Below, piece by piece: positions 1-12,494 of a stretch of DNA of 64,000 nucleotides. A model generated the notes under the pieces. That model saw only the letters and a list, made by a program, of their open reading frames with translations. It was not told the origin of the DNA and did not search any database. The stretch comes from Phaeotremella fagi (Eukaryota; Basidiomycota; Tremellomycetes; Tremellales; Phaeotremellaceae): NCBI GenBank assembly GCA_001599715.1, contig BCHU01000001.1, forward strand, positions 2,031,634 through 2,095,633, read 5' to 3'. The first letter of the stretch is position 1, and the number at the start of each line of letters is the position of its first letter. A program made the translations under genes and the position numbers.

Positions 1-943
1 CATCTCTATCCAATTTCTCCGGTGAATTGGGAAAAGACCAAGTAGCCAAAACAGCGACATCCGACGTAGTCGTGATTGAATTCCTTCTATGATTCAATTT
101 CAACAAAGTCGGTAAAGTGTCATTAGGCGCTGACCAACTTCTCGGTGATGGTGGGGGACGTCTTTTTGATGATAATTTGTCTTTCTCAACTGGTGTGACG
201 GCTGTTGAAGTTGAATATCTTCTGTATCTAGGTTCCGTTTTTTCTTGGGGTTCAGATTCTGAATCTGATTCTGGGATTGGGATTCGGATTCTTGGTGTGG
301 GCGAACAAGGTTCTAACATTGATGATCTGGATAACGGTCTGGTACGTGGTGAACCAGGTATACCATTGTTATTATCCAATTCAGCCAGTGTAGGTAAACT
401 GATGGCTGAAGTTGACGCTAATCGGTTTCTTGAGAATTCAGTTAATCGAGAGGTCGGTGGATAGAAGACAAGATTTTTTGAAGATGACGATGGGATGGGT
501 AGAGGTAATGGAACGACCGATTGGGATCTGCGATGGATAGGTCGGGTTGGTGTAAGTGGTTTCGATTTACAGGGTGATGAAGGACAAGTAACGATTCCAA
601 CTCCATTTCCAGCTCCAGCTCCAGCTTCGCTAATCGATTGACGTCTACCAATCAATCTAGGTAAAGGTTCCCATTCATCTTTATAAACCGATGAAATCGA
701 TTTAGAAGATGGTGAACAAGGTAACGGTAACGTCGGTGTCGTTGATCTAAAATTCTGAGCCGCTTGAGATTGTGATTGAATTTGTGAAACGGAGACAGGG
801 ATTTGAATAGATATCCTATCAGAGTTGAACGAATTCGAACGGGAATGTGAGAAGGGTTTTGTTGGGTTTGGATTGGGATAGAAGACGGGTGGTGAGGTAT
901 CGATCAGAGAGAATATCCCAGTTGGTAAAGAGAAATTTCCCAT
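1..943 (-). CDS. Ser/Pro-rich hypothetical protein, N-terminal part (runs off left edge)
   Basis: Reading from the ATG at 943 towards position 1, one frame stays open for all 314 codons, so this is the N-terminal part of a gene that continues outside the window. It begins MGNFSLPTGIFSLIDTSPP. The visible part is low-complexity and probably disordered: rich in Ser, Pro, Thr and Arg, with many S-P and R-R-x-S patches (for example RRQSIS, HRRSQSVVP, RYRRYSTS, HRRNSI) that resemble basophilic-kinase and proline-directed phosphosites. There is a short Gly-Ala stretch near residue 110 and an acidic SDSESEPQE patch near residue 235. No folded domain is recognisable. The long open frame in A/T-rich DNA and the codon-like composition argue for real coding. 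Function is unknown; a signalling or cytoskeletal scaffold is only a guess. Confidence 0.7.
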   Translation of the reverse strand, partial: MGNFSLPTGIFSLIDTSPPVFYPNPNPTKPFSHSRSNSFNSDRISIQIPVSVSQIQSQSQAAQNFRSTTPTLPLPCSPSSKSISSVYKDEWEPLPRLIGRRQSISEAGAGAGNGVGIVTCPSSPCKSKPLTPTRPIHRRSQSVVPLPLPIPSSSSKNLVFYPPTSRLTEFSRNRLASTSAISLPTLAELDNNNGIPGSPRTRPLSRSSMLEPCSPTPRIRIPIPESDSESEPQEKTEPRYRRYSTSTAVTPVEKDKLSSKRRPPPSPRSWSAPNDTLPTLLKLNHRRNSITTTSDVAVLATWSFPNSPEKLDRD

Positions 944-2091
944 TTTCGACGGGTGTTTTGTAATCTTGGTTGAGTGGTGAATGTCAAATGTGATTGGGTT
1001 GGAGTTTCATTTATATGACCACTGTCTATAGAACGATCTAGTATCTAGTGGAATGTGATCAATGACGATCTCTGGTATAAAGGAAATAATGAATCTTTCT
1101 CACTCACCTGATCTGTTTCACTCTCACTCCATTTATTTGTACGGGGTTGAAATTATGGGGATCCCAATTTTGGTTAGATGGCTACGTCAAGGATCACGGA
1201 GTTGATTGATGAAAGGAAAGGATGTCGTTGAGATAGAATCGATAGCTTCAAGCTAGAAATCGTAAAGACAGTGAATATCGTTGAGGAGTCGTAGATAGTG
1301 ATTCAAAAGAATGTGAGAAAATTTGAAGGGAGAAGAAATGAAAGTAATTGATAGAGAAGAGTAGGTATTCAGGAGAACGTGATAAGCATAGTGATTAGGT
1401 AAAGAGAATAAGTTACTGTATTGTATAGTGATTCCAGACCATTTGAAAGATGTAGTAGCCTACGATTATCGAACAATGAATTTTTCAAGACATTTTCCGG
1501 CCACCCCTAAGTCTTGTATTGTATTGACTTGTAATCATTTCATACTTAACTTTAACTACCGAGTATATTCTATTATTCTATTATCCTACGATCGCTAGAA
1601 CGTTAACCTTGACGATAAGTTGAGTAAATAAATTACAGTTGAGACTGAATGTTAAAACATAAAAAACGCCTTTTGAACCAACCGATGAAGTAGATGATCG
1701 ATGATCTCTGTTATTTGGTTCCAGTCTGTTTTTCATTGTTTCGGTTCGTCCATAAGGTGATTTAGGATTCATAGACTTGTCAAGATGATCTTTAAGTTAA
1801 TCCATCTGGACCTTTTCTTTTCACCATTCAACGGCTTGTCTTACGTTAAGTGTTGAATTTTGGGATTTGGATTTCGGGTTGAGATCCTTAGCTCCCAGTA
1901 AGGTCGTAGCCAGAAGACGGTAAGTTACATATAGTACGGAATAATTCATTACACTATGACTTAGTACATATTGTAATTAGAGGAAGTATACTACTTTACA
2001 AATACAAAGTTGAAAGCCTCCCATACAAAGTAGCCGTAGTATGAAAACTCAAACCAAAAGGACAATTCACAATCCACAGTCCTTACCCAAG
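944..2091. other. Intergenic, upstream of the left-edge gene
   Basis: About 1.15 kb separates the start of the left-edge gene from the 3' end of the CoA-binding gene. I see only short random frames here; a 63-codon minus frame at 1581-1772 has no domain and no convincing splice partners. No tRNA-like structure was found. It presumably holds the promoter of the left-edge gene near 950-1100 and the 3' UTR of the next gene. Confidence 0.4.
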
Positions 2092-2742
2092 TTACATCTT
2101 CCCCCGGGCATCTCGTTCACTCTGTGCCAAACCCTGTCCCAAGACCAAGATACATGGTCCTCCCAGAACGACTCTATCCTCAATACCAATCTCCTTGACG
2201 TATTGTCGGATTTCATCAGATTCTGCACCAGGTTGAAACCAAACTGCCCGTGGTGATTTCAACGATGTCGAGGTTGGGAATAGGGATTTCAGGATTGGTA
2301 AGCCCAGAACTGGGTTGATGATTATTGAGATTGATGTTTCTGAGAGGGAGGGCAGTTGTGACTTTGGTTTATGACTTGAATTAGATCATTCTCAATGATT
2401 GATAAAAAAAATGGGACATACTGGATCGGAAAGTACTTTTAATCCCTCTATTGGTTCTGGATTATCTTGACCAGGTCGTACAGGAGTCACAGGTAATTCA
2501 TGATTTTGATACCTGTACTCGAAAATCAGTCCAACTGAACCTCGTACATCACAACGTAGAGGTATTTACCATCTCAACACCTGAAATCGTTCAAATTAGT
2601 CAGCGCAAATTCAAGTGCAGTGCAGTGATTGAGATGGATTTACTTTGTTGTCGAATCTTGATCTATCTGATAGTACTCTTCCTATGACTGCGAACCTTTC
2701 AGAGGTTATGAATGTCTTCATTGCTGGGGTGTACGCTGGCAT
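2092..2742 (-). CDS. CoA-binding-domain protein (YccU/CoA_binding_2-like)
   Basis: Four exons (2742-2644, 2580-2570, 2512-2422, 2361-2092) give 156 aa starting MPAYTPAMKTFITSERFAVI. The frame is continuous over all junctions. The protein matches the short Rossmann-fold CoA-binding family: an N-terminal FAVIGRVLSDRSRFDNKV nucleotide-binding segment, the VLRWYQNHELPVTPVRP strand (about residues 34-50), EPIEGLKVLSD, then ETSISIIINP and the hallmark PRAVWFQPGAESDEI (about residues 105-120), followed by RVVLGGPCILV. Family members are small cytosolic proteins of poorly defined role; binding of CoA or a related nucleotide is known for the family, not shown here. The second exon is only 11 nt long, unusually small. 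Alternative call: uncharacterised NAD(P)-binding-like protein; the QPGAE motif makes the CoA-binding family much more likely. Confidence 0.85.
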
Positions 2743-2901
2743 TTTGAATGATTGGGACTGACTGTTCAGTAGAGTGCAAAAGTGTAGATGACAAATTCGG
2801 TTCAAAGTTCTGAGCCGAAAGCTAAGTGGCATTCAAAATTGTAACATCAGTCAGTACTGTACAAATAAATCAACTCCCACCCCACCCGTCTACACGCCCT
2901 T

Positions 2902-3636
2902 TCAAGCAGACCAAAAGCGATACAAACTTAAAAGAGATCTTATTCTTGTGAATTCCTTGATTTGATCATCCCTCAGATTCTCGAATCCCGGCATGAGGAC
3001 TCTTCCAACGAAGGTATCGAGAACCAGTTTGACATCCTCTTTGAGAGAAAAATATGTTGTCCCTCTGACAGGCTCCGGTAGATAAGGTAGGTGGTCTTCA
3101 GAGAGGATTGCGATGGTATTCATGGTATTAACCCAACTTCTGTTGTAGCCGGTAGACGAGGGAATGAGTTTATCCTGACGAGAGATTATTGTCAGATGGG
3201 CGTTTACTACGATCCAAGGGCACTGTATACATACCAATTCTTCCCTCAACTCCTCACCCTCTTTCAATCCATAAACATTAAAATACTCCTCCTCCTCAAA
3301 CATCCTGACACTATCTCTGACCAAATTGTCGTTAAACTCTCCTCTACGATCATACAGATACTCCTGACATGGTTCGCAGCCCTTCGATCTTTCCAAAATC
3401 TCCTCTAGATGTGGACTTACGCTCTTACAGATTGCTTGCATGAATGAGAATCTTTCACTGTTCTCATTTTCAGAATGAAGCATTTGATGTGGACCTGAAT
3501 GATAGACGACTGTATCCAATAATTTAATGGAAAGTCTTGTGTCGTCGCAGTATCCGCAAGTTGTGGGGGTCTGGCAAAGCGTGAGTTTCAAGATAGCTGC
3601 TGATAAAGATTAGGCACGACTCACAGTGTGTTCCAT
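2902..3636 (-). CDS. Family A protein, copy 1 (unknown CXXC protein)
   Basis: Three exons: a four-codon first exon (3636-3625, Met-Glu-His-Thr), 3570-3235 and 3174-2902, giving 206 aa. Both introns have GT..AG ends; the second is 60 nt and happens to be open in frame, so it could be missed. The product has CGYCDD at its N-terminus, then a region with SPHLEEILERSKGCEPCQEYL, and a C-terminal FSLKEDVKLVLDTFVGR helix. The two CXXC pairs about 70 residues apart could bind one zinc ion. Copies 2 and 3 lie directly upstream on the same strand with clear similarity, so this is a local gene family. I recognise no known domain. It is the most diverged copy: the KIKSELSTAPFWNVE tail of the others is replaced by RIRSLLSLYRFWSA. 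Confidence 0.75.
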
Positions 3637-4034
3637 ATTTTTCAAATTATTTATGACTTGAGATATAGAATCAAATTGCGTAAAAGTAGAAATCACGTTA
3701 TAGCAATATGTGTGAAAGAAGAGAAAAGACGTGAGCTTGACAGTCTCTCCTCTCTCAAAACCCCATCAGGTGTCGAAGGCTTCATTTCTTTTCTTTGCTA
3801 CTTTCTCGCCTCTGAAAGGATGTTTTCGGCGTTTGGATTAGACATGTTGCAGTAGAAAACTGTTTCAATCTTTCAACATAGCTCCACAAATGTGAAAAGA
3901 AGCTTCGGAACGAAGACTGCAGAAATCGGCTTTTTGATAACAAACATCACAACACTGCATATCATTGAAAACCTTAGCTAATGAATTCGAACCTTCCCCC
4001 GTTTCGTCCCTTCTCAAATCACACCTTTCCTCCT
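3637..4034. other. Spacer between family A copies 1 and 2
   Basis: The segment from about 3780 to 3920 (CTCTGAAAGGATGTTTT and AGCTCCACAAATGTGAAAAG) is repeated with changes upstream of copy 2 at about 4888-5005. It is the duplicated 5' flank/promoter of the family. The short forward frame at 3628-3855 has no support as a gene. Confidence 0.6.
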
Positions 4035-4744
4035 CTACTCAACATTCCAAAAGGGAGCAGTTGAGAGCTCAGACTTGATCTTGGCGGTTTTCTCAAAGTC
4101 TTCTTTGATGAACTTGCTGGTATCAGCTCTGTCGATGATGGACTGGAGTACAAGTTTTACATCCTTTGTGAGGGAACTGAATTCTGTTCCTTTGGTTGGG
4201 ACTTCGAGTTTTTCTTCGCTGAACAATGGAAGTATATTGAGACTTGCAAGTCGAACCAAATCGTGTAACGTATGTCTGTAGAATCTGTGGTTGGCGGAGA
4301 AAGGGGTGGTATTTTCCTTGCGAATAGATTATCAGCACAAAAAGCCCCTTTCATGTCATAATGTGACTTTGAACTCACCAAGTATTTCTCCAAATTCTCC
4401 CCATTGCGGAATTTGTAGAGTGTGAAGTCGCCGTATTTCGAGAGTTCTGTGATCCAGCGTTGAAGTTCGCGGTCGTTTCTGCCTGTAAGGTGATTATAAC
4501 ATGTTTGACAGCTTGTTGTTCTTTCGATTATAACCTCCAGATGAGGGGAGATACCAAGAGAAAACCCTTGGTACAAGGAAAACTTTCCTGTTTCTTGTAT
4601 ATCCATAAAGTTACTTCTACTTCTAACTACACAATCGATCAAATCTAGACTTTGTTGAGTATCTCTACAATTTTCACAAACAAAAGTTAGCTCTTTCAGG
4701 TCAGTTCCTGAACCAATCATAATGGTTGGTAATTCTTCACTCAT
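4035..4744 (-). CDS. Family A protein, copy 2 (unknown CXXC protein)
   Basis: Two exons, 4744-4379 and 4316-4035, joined in phase 0, give 215 aa. It starts MSEELPTIMIGSG, carries FVCENCRDTQ (first CXXC, about residues 23-27), SLYQGFSLGISPHLEVIIE (about 58-76) and SCQTCYNHL (second CXXC), and ends SSLTKDVKLVLQSII...KIKSELSTAPFWNVE. The central intron begins GTGAGT right after LEKYL, the same place as in the other copies, which supports the model. The C-terminal half is nearly identical to copy 3, so this pair is the youngest duplication. No signal peptide or membrane span. Function unknown; paired cysteines suggest a small zinc-binding module. Confidence 0.8.
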
Positions 4745-5237
4745 CGTATTCTGTTTTGTTGTTTAAGGTAATTGTAAGGAAATAGAAAGTTTGTTAAAAG
4801 TAGAACTTTGGGGGGTGGGGGGAAGAAGAAGAGAAAAGAAACTAAGGTGATAGAAACAAAATCCATCCAGCCTACGAAGACTTTATTCCCTTTCTTAGCT
4901 ACTTTCTCTCCTCTGAAAGGATGTTTTTCGGCATTAGACATTATGCATTAGAAGACTGTTTTGATCTTCCAACGTAGCTCCACAAGTAGGAAAGGAAGCT
5001 TCAGAATTGTTACGACCCTATCGAACACTAGTATGTGATAAGATTTTGAACAATTGCCATAGAGTGGAATATCCTTTTGGTCAAGTGGGTCATCAGAAGT
5101 ATCATGAAAGAAGAAATCAACTTTTTCTCAATGAAATCACCACTACTGTACACTGCATATCATTGGAAACCTAAGCTAACTATCTCAAACCTCACTCCTT
5201 TTTCGTCCCTTCTCAAGCCATAACATTCCTCATCTAC
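4745..5237. other. Spacer between family A copies 2 and 3
   Basis: Contains the conserved upstream block of copy 2 (GAAATAGAAAGTTTGTTAAA followed by a G-run near 4808-4822), the second copy of the 5' flank at about 4888-5005, and the 3' flank repeat (CTGCATATCATTGGAAACCT at about 5153) that also occurs below copy 2 near 3955. Nothing coding seen. Confidence 0.6.
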
Positions 5238-5935
5238 TTACTCAACATTCCAGAAAGGAGCAGTTGAAAGCTCAGATTTGATTTTTGCGGTTTTCTCAAA
5301 CTCTTTCTCTCCAAAATTGGTTGTATCAGCTCTATCAACAATGGATTCCAGAACAGCTTTTATATCCTTTGTAAGCGAACAGTACTCTGTTCCTTTAGTT
5401 GGGATATCAAGTGTTCTTCCTTGATAAAAGATGAGACTTGCGAGTTTGACCAAGGTGTTCAAAACGTATTCGGACATTTCGTAGCTGGTGGAGAAGGGAG
5501 TGATATCATTCTGTGACAAATCATCCAAGTCAGTAAGAAAGTGTATGGAGGAGCATTTGACTTACAAAAGAGTCCTCCAAGGTTTCTCCGTCTTTGAACT
5601 CATGGAATCTGAAGCCCGATTCTGTGATGTAGCGCTGATAACCGTACAAATTAAGTCTTTCGTAGTGCCACTCACACGTGTCGCAGCACTTAGTTCTTTC
5701 TAGAACCACTTTAAGATGAGGAGTAATACCAATTCTGAACCCTTGGTACAAAGAATACTTTCCTGTTTCATGTACACTTTGAAGGCTTCCACCTCTTTGG
5801 ACAATCTCATCGATGAAATCGAGACATTGTTTGGTATCAGTGCAGTTCTCACACTCATAAGTTTTCTATCTCAGGTTGGTTATTTGTTTGAATCAATTAA
5901 AATGATTGGGAAGTTCAGACACTTACTTCACTCAT
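5238..5935 (-). CDS. Family A protein, copy 3 (unknown CXXC protein)
   Basis: Three exons, 5935-5927 (Met-Ser-Glu), 5865-5566 and 5510-5238, all joined in phase 0, give 193 aa. The first intron (GTAAGT..ATAG) puts the start codon at the same point as in copies 1 and 2. Visible features match the family: YECENCTDTKQC (CXXC), SLYQGFRIGITPHLKVVLE, CCDTCEWHY (second CXXC), then NDITPFSTSYEM and the shared C-terminal CSLTKDIKAVLESI...KIKSELSTAPFWNVE. Upstream it has the same GAAATAGAAAGTTTGTTAAA block plus G-run as copy 2, so promoter and gene were duplicated together. Function unknown. Confidence 0.8.
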
Positions 5936-7194
5936 ATTGATGTTCAATATCTTGTTCTGTTCTTGAAGGTAGCCGCAAGGAAATAGAAAGTTTGTTAAAA
6001 ATAGAACTTCTTGGGGGGGAATGAAGAAGAGAAAAGAGAGAAAGTGAAATACAACCTGGGATGCTTATCAAAAAATGGGCATGCATTCGAAGACTGTCTT
6101 TCCTTTTAGGCAGTGCTCCACAAATATTATATGAAGAGTTTCGGAATGAAAATCAGAGAAGTTATCGGTGGAAGACCAATCGTAACAAAAGTTCCGTGTT
6201 TTTTTGGTTACCACTTATCCTCTTACCTTTCATTCGATATTCACAATAAACCGATAGTGCAGATTTTATATTATACATGAGATAAACAGAAATGAACGGA
6301 AAGAATTCTTAGAGATTGTGCTGTATTCTGTGTAACTTACTGCATATTTTCTTTGAGATGTGCCACTTTTGAAATCGCAGAAAGGATTTTCACGACGAAC
6401 GATTAGGGCGTTCAAAGAGGACAAGGGTACAGATGGACAAAGCCAGTGACAATCGCCAAGTCACCTCCACTCTCAATTAGCGGCACTGGGGCAGCCATGA
6501 TTGTATTCGTACAGTCAGACCTCAACTTATAACAACCAATTGAAATGTGGCGGTGTTTCCAGACGAAAGCGATACAGAGTGTGAATAAGTAGGAGAACTG
6601 TGATTATTCTAGGACGATGCGGGATGTAAAAGAATGCTGTAATCTCACCTTTTCCTTGAGATGCTTGAAGGAAATTTCAAACAACGTGTCCTGTAATCCC
6701 AGCTATCACCAGTCGTCTCCCTCAGCCGTAAAATGCTTGGCACATGGCAGAACAAAGTGGATTTTTCACCGGACCTGAAGGAAAGTGAAAATGGGAAGAC
6801 TTATAGGATGGTAACTAACTATCCATGCTAGTCACGTTCGTCTTACCAAAGACGAAGAAAACAGACATAAAGCTATGCCGGAATGCAAGATTTGCCCTAA
6901 CCGAAATTCCTTGGCAGTGGCATATAAGTTCCTGAACGGATGAGCTAAAGTGCTTGTCACCGCTTGGTTTTTTTCGGGTATTAGGAGTAGTGGGGATCTC
7001 AAGCTTAACTCTTGAGGGTTCACTTTCTCCCTGATCTCAATTTATGCTTTCTTTTTACCGAGAAGTCCGTTGAGGACCGTGTCGATGGTGTATAAAGGTA
7101 GAGATGGGGTCGAGGCTACTGTTCTTCTAGTCTCTGTTCAAACCCAAGTCTTGCTTCACCCATCCAAGAGATTGCTGCAGCACGTGAATTAACA
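5936..7194. other. Intergenic between family A array and GPI-protein gene
   Basis: Proximally it holds the copy 3 promoter block (5975-6040) and the decayed distal repeat block (to about 6160). From 6250 to 7050 I see no gene on either strand, no tRNA and no clear repeat. The last 150 bases should be the promoter of the gene starting at 7195 (TATAAAGG at about 7091). Confidence 0.4.
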
Positions 7195-8047
7195 ATGTTT
7201 TACTCAGTTTTCCTTGCTTTATTGGGAGCCACTTCCATTGGTGGGTTTGATGAGACCATACAGTACCAAGAAACATTTCCACTGACAAGAAAACTACAGC
7301 TGCTCTCGAACCTCACACCCAAGTCCGTTCCTTGATGGAATCCCGTCAAATCAACAGTCAAACAGTTCCAGCAGCCTGTCAATCAATCTGTAGCTCAGCC
7401 ATCACAATTTATGATGCCTGTACCAGTACCTCATCATCAGCCGCACAAACATGTTTGACAGTTTGTGAAAACAACGTTTTCAACGATTTCGTCGGTTGTT
7501 TAACTTGCGCCGCCCAGAATGAGAATGATATTACACAAGCTGATTTTTCGGATTTGGAATATGCTGTTAGCATTTTGAAAAGAACCTGCAGTGGTATTGG
7601 AAAAACTGTAACTGCTACTTTACCTTCTTTAACGTGCGTTCTACTTATCCTATGTTAATTCGGAATTGACAGATTTGATTAGCTTCAGTTCCTCAGTACG
7701 AACTGGATTGTCAACTACCAGTCGTTTCGTATCTGGTTCATCGGGCGCGGCAACCACCCCCAGAACTGGAACCACAACGACATTCGCAACCTCAAACACA
7801 AGAGTAACTAATACCAACACTGTCACAAGCGTATCTGTAAGTACTCAATCCAATCAATTGACGAAATTATCCTGATGTAATGTTCTGTAAGGCAACTTCT
7901 GCTGTTGCCTCAGCTCTTTCTTCAGTGATTTCAGCAGCAGCAAGTCCTTCGTTACCTTCAAGTGCTCAACGGACCTCCTCAGGTTCGATCTTGAGCGTTG
8001 GTATTACTATGTTTGCCATTGCCTTGGGTTTGGTCATGGTACTCTGA
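7195..8047 (+). CDS. Predicted GPI-anchored, Ser/Thr-rich cell-surface protein
   Basis: Four exons (7195-7240, 7300-7633, 7683-7836, 7892-8047) give 229 aa. The N-terminus MFYSVFLALLGATSIAA is a typical secretion signal. The mature part (about residues 18-125) is cysteine-rich, with ACQSICSSA, DACTST, CLTVCEN and GCLTCAAQ, about nine cysteines. It is followed by a long Ser/Thr-rich stalk (TTTTFATSN, TNTNTVTSVS, then SSVISAAASPS) suited to O-mannosylation, and a C-terminal hydrophobic tail (SVGITMFAIALGLVMVL) after a small-residue patch, the arrangement of a GPI-attachment signal. The cysteine pattern resembles small fungal surface/adhesin modules but I cannot name a family. The third-exon acceptor at 7682 was chosen because the nearer AG creates an immediate stop. 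Expected location: plasma membrane or cell wall. Confidence 0.75.
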
Positions 8048-8281
8048 GAGCTCCGCCTTCGCTCCTTCAAGATGACGCGGAATCTATACATGACTCGTAT
8101 TCTTTTTATGCCTAATGCACAGAATATTTGTTATTGTACATTACGTTGAGTCTTGAGATTACCGCCAACTGGCGTATACAAAAAAAGAAGTGGATACGAG
8201 CCTCCCTATATTCCAAGACTATTAGAACTTCATTCCCACTCCTTCCCAATCCGAGCAAACTCGAACATTTAGACAGTCAGA

Positions 8282-9853
8282 TCACTTCTTTCTTCTCGCA
8301 TTGGATTTCGGTTCAATGACGGAAGAAGATTTCGCTTTCTCAGGACTCTTGAAAAAACTAGTTATTGCAGGTTGCTACCCAGTATCAAATCAGTATAAAC
8401 GATAATACGAAAATGGAGCACTCACACTCTTGTTCGAAGTATCCTCCTTGCGTACGACTTTAGTCTGATGTCCCCCCTTCCTCTCAGATTTCGGTTCAGA
8501 TTTAGATTCAGTTTCATCTTTGACATCTTCTCTCTTTCTTTTCCCTTTGGGCGTCGTTTCGAATTTGATATCACCGTCGTCTTCATGTTTCTCTTCCCCC
8601 TTCACATCGGGATTTGGCGCGTTGGAATCGTCGCCCAGATTCTCTTCCTTATCTCCCTGAGGTAATTCAGATGATAGCGTTGATTTTGGGACTTTGACTT
8701 CCTCTTTCTTGACTGGAGATACTTCCTTCTTCGAAGGTAAGATTTTCGGTTTGGCAGGACTTTGCTTTTGGAAGAACGATTTTATTCCATCGGTTCTTTC
8801 TGAAACTGGTTCGATGAAGGTCGACGAGTTGGTTCCAATCTTGCCAACTTCTGGAGGAACGGGATAACTAACGCAGTCAGTTACGGTGACTGTTGTTCGA
8901 CCCACCAATCCAACCCCGGAAAGCCTCTCAATAAATCCCCTGTTCCACCTTTACCTTCTTCCCAGCCTTTGGGTGTTTTACCAAGATCCAACCATCTTTC
9001 AATATCCGCCCAATCCTTCAAAACGCAAGGCATCCTGTCGTGCAACCAACTCAAATCCTTCGTTGGTGTTGTAGTAAGAATGGTGAATGTTGACAGTGGA
9101 ATCGGATTACCAGTGGGATATGGCTCAAACGTCGTCTTACTTGGTGACGCGTTTTCATCTTCCTTGGATTGAAAACGAGATTCGACTGGGGAAACGTAAT
9201 TGACGGTATCCCATAAACCAGCGAAAAACATTATGTGAGGTGCTTGATTTGATTTGGATGATTCACCCTGAGATTGAGTTGAGATGGGTTGAAGAGGTAG
9301 ACGAGTGAAATGTGCTACTTTGCTCGAACCTTTCTTCTGCCATTCGTAGTAACTGGGCAATCAGTCATTTTATCATCACATCGACTCACCCTTGAGCAGG
9401 TACAATACACCTCTTATATCCTTTGAGAGCATGCCACATACCTCCAGAAGATGGATCACTGGTATCAGAGCAATGAAATGACATGACTTACATTAACGAT
9501 TCGGATCTAGCATTGATAGTGTTCAGAGCACCACTCGGAGGATGTTTTGTCCAATGCGGTATTAAACCCCATTGCCTGTATTGTAAGCCAATTGGAACTT
9601 GAGACGCACTTACATCGTCTCCATTATTGCCTCTCCAGAATCACGATCTCGATGTACAACAGCAGCTCGAGATCGTGGTGCTATGTTGTAACTAAACTTT
9701 CAGTTGAGTAAGACATTACTTGACCTACTTTGGTCTATAGTCTTGCCGCCTTTCCCATCGAGGTTGACGTCTTTGAAATAAAGCTGGAAGTTGAACTTCT
9801 ATTTCTTCGAATAACTCATCAGCTGGTACACCTAGAGCGTATCTACCACACAT
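8282..9853 (-). CDS. HMCES: HMCES/SRAP-domain abasic-site DNA-protein crosslink protein
   Basis: Seven or so exons can be joined without frame loss. The product starts MCGRYALGVPADELFEE: Cys2, exposed after Met removal, is the residue that attacks abasic sites in the SRAP family. Further family marks: YNIAPRSRAAVVH, QWGLIPHWTKHP, NTINARSESLI, CIVPAQGYYEWQKKG (Glu of YYEW is the other conserved active-site residue), a helper region TILTTTPTKDLSWLHDRMP (His-Asp-Arg), and CYPVPPEVGKIGTNS. After the catalytic domain comes a charged tail with DGIKSFFQKQSPAKP, an IxxFF core like a degenerate PCNA-binding motif, and many Lys/Glu. The family shields abasic sites in single-stranded DNA at replication forks. 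The gene is divergent from the MYST gene, with 197 bp between start codons. The very 3' end (SPEKAKSSS...ARRKK, stop at 8282) depends on an acceptor at about 8352; using a nearer AG would end the protein a few residues after the junction. Confidence 0.9.
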
Positions 9854-10050
9854 TATATAGAGTATCTCATCTACATCAATGTTGTTGTCATCGTCACCAT
9901 CATTCTAACCATCACCATACAAAATGTCATCACAACACGGACATCCCCTAACCTCCGCTTCGAAGACTTGTTTTGAACAACAAAATGGGTTATTCAACAT
10001 CCAGAAAAGCTTTTTAAAAAGGCAACTTGAAGTGTTAATACATTTCCGGC
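9854..10050. promoter_or_regulatory. Bidirectional promoter HMCES / MYST with overlapping uORF
   Basis: 197 bp separate the two start codons. On the plus strand an upstream ATG at 9924 opens a 60-codon frame that ends at 10106, past the presumed main ATG at 10051 and in a different frame. If transcription starts upstream of 9924 this uORF would reduce main-frame initiation. Confidence 0.5.
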
Positions 10051-12409
<2,359 letters not shown>

Positions 12410-12494
12410 GGATAACCCCTTTAATCAAAATGGATTACTTCCTTTAAGGTCGTCTGTAAAAACATGATGAATCCATATTGCATGATACATAAAC

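Larger units (their letters stand above)
3780..6160. repeat. Tandem duplicated unit of family A (gene plus flanks)
   Basis: The unit of about 1.2 kb contains a 3' flank (GCATATCATTG...CCTTAGCTAA), the gene, the GAAATAGAAAGTTTGTTAAA plus G-run promoter block, and a distal block with GGATGTTTTCGG and AGCTCCACAAA. Units are visible at about 3955-5005 and 5153-6160, with the distal block also above copy 1 (3780-3920). A last distal block at about 6085-6160 (GAAGACTGTCTTTCC, GTGCTCCACAAATATT) is decayed. Confidence 0.7.

Noticed and set aside
1581..1772. 63-codon minus-strand frame in the left intergenic region
   Set aside because: No domain, no plausible splice partners, and length within chance expectation.
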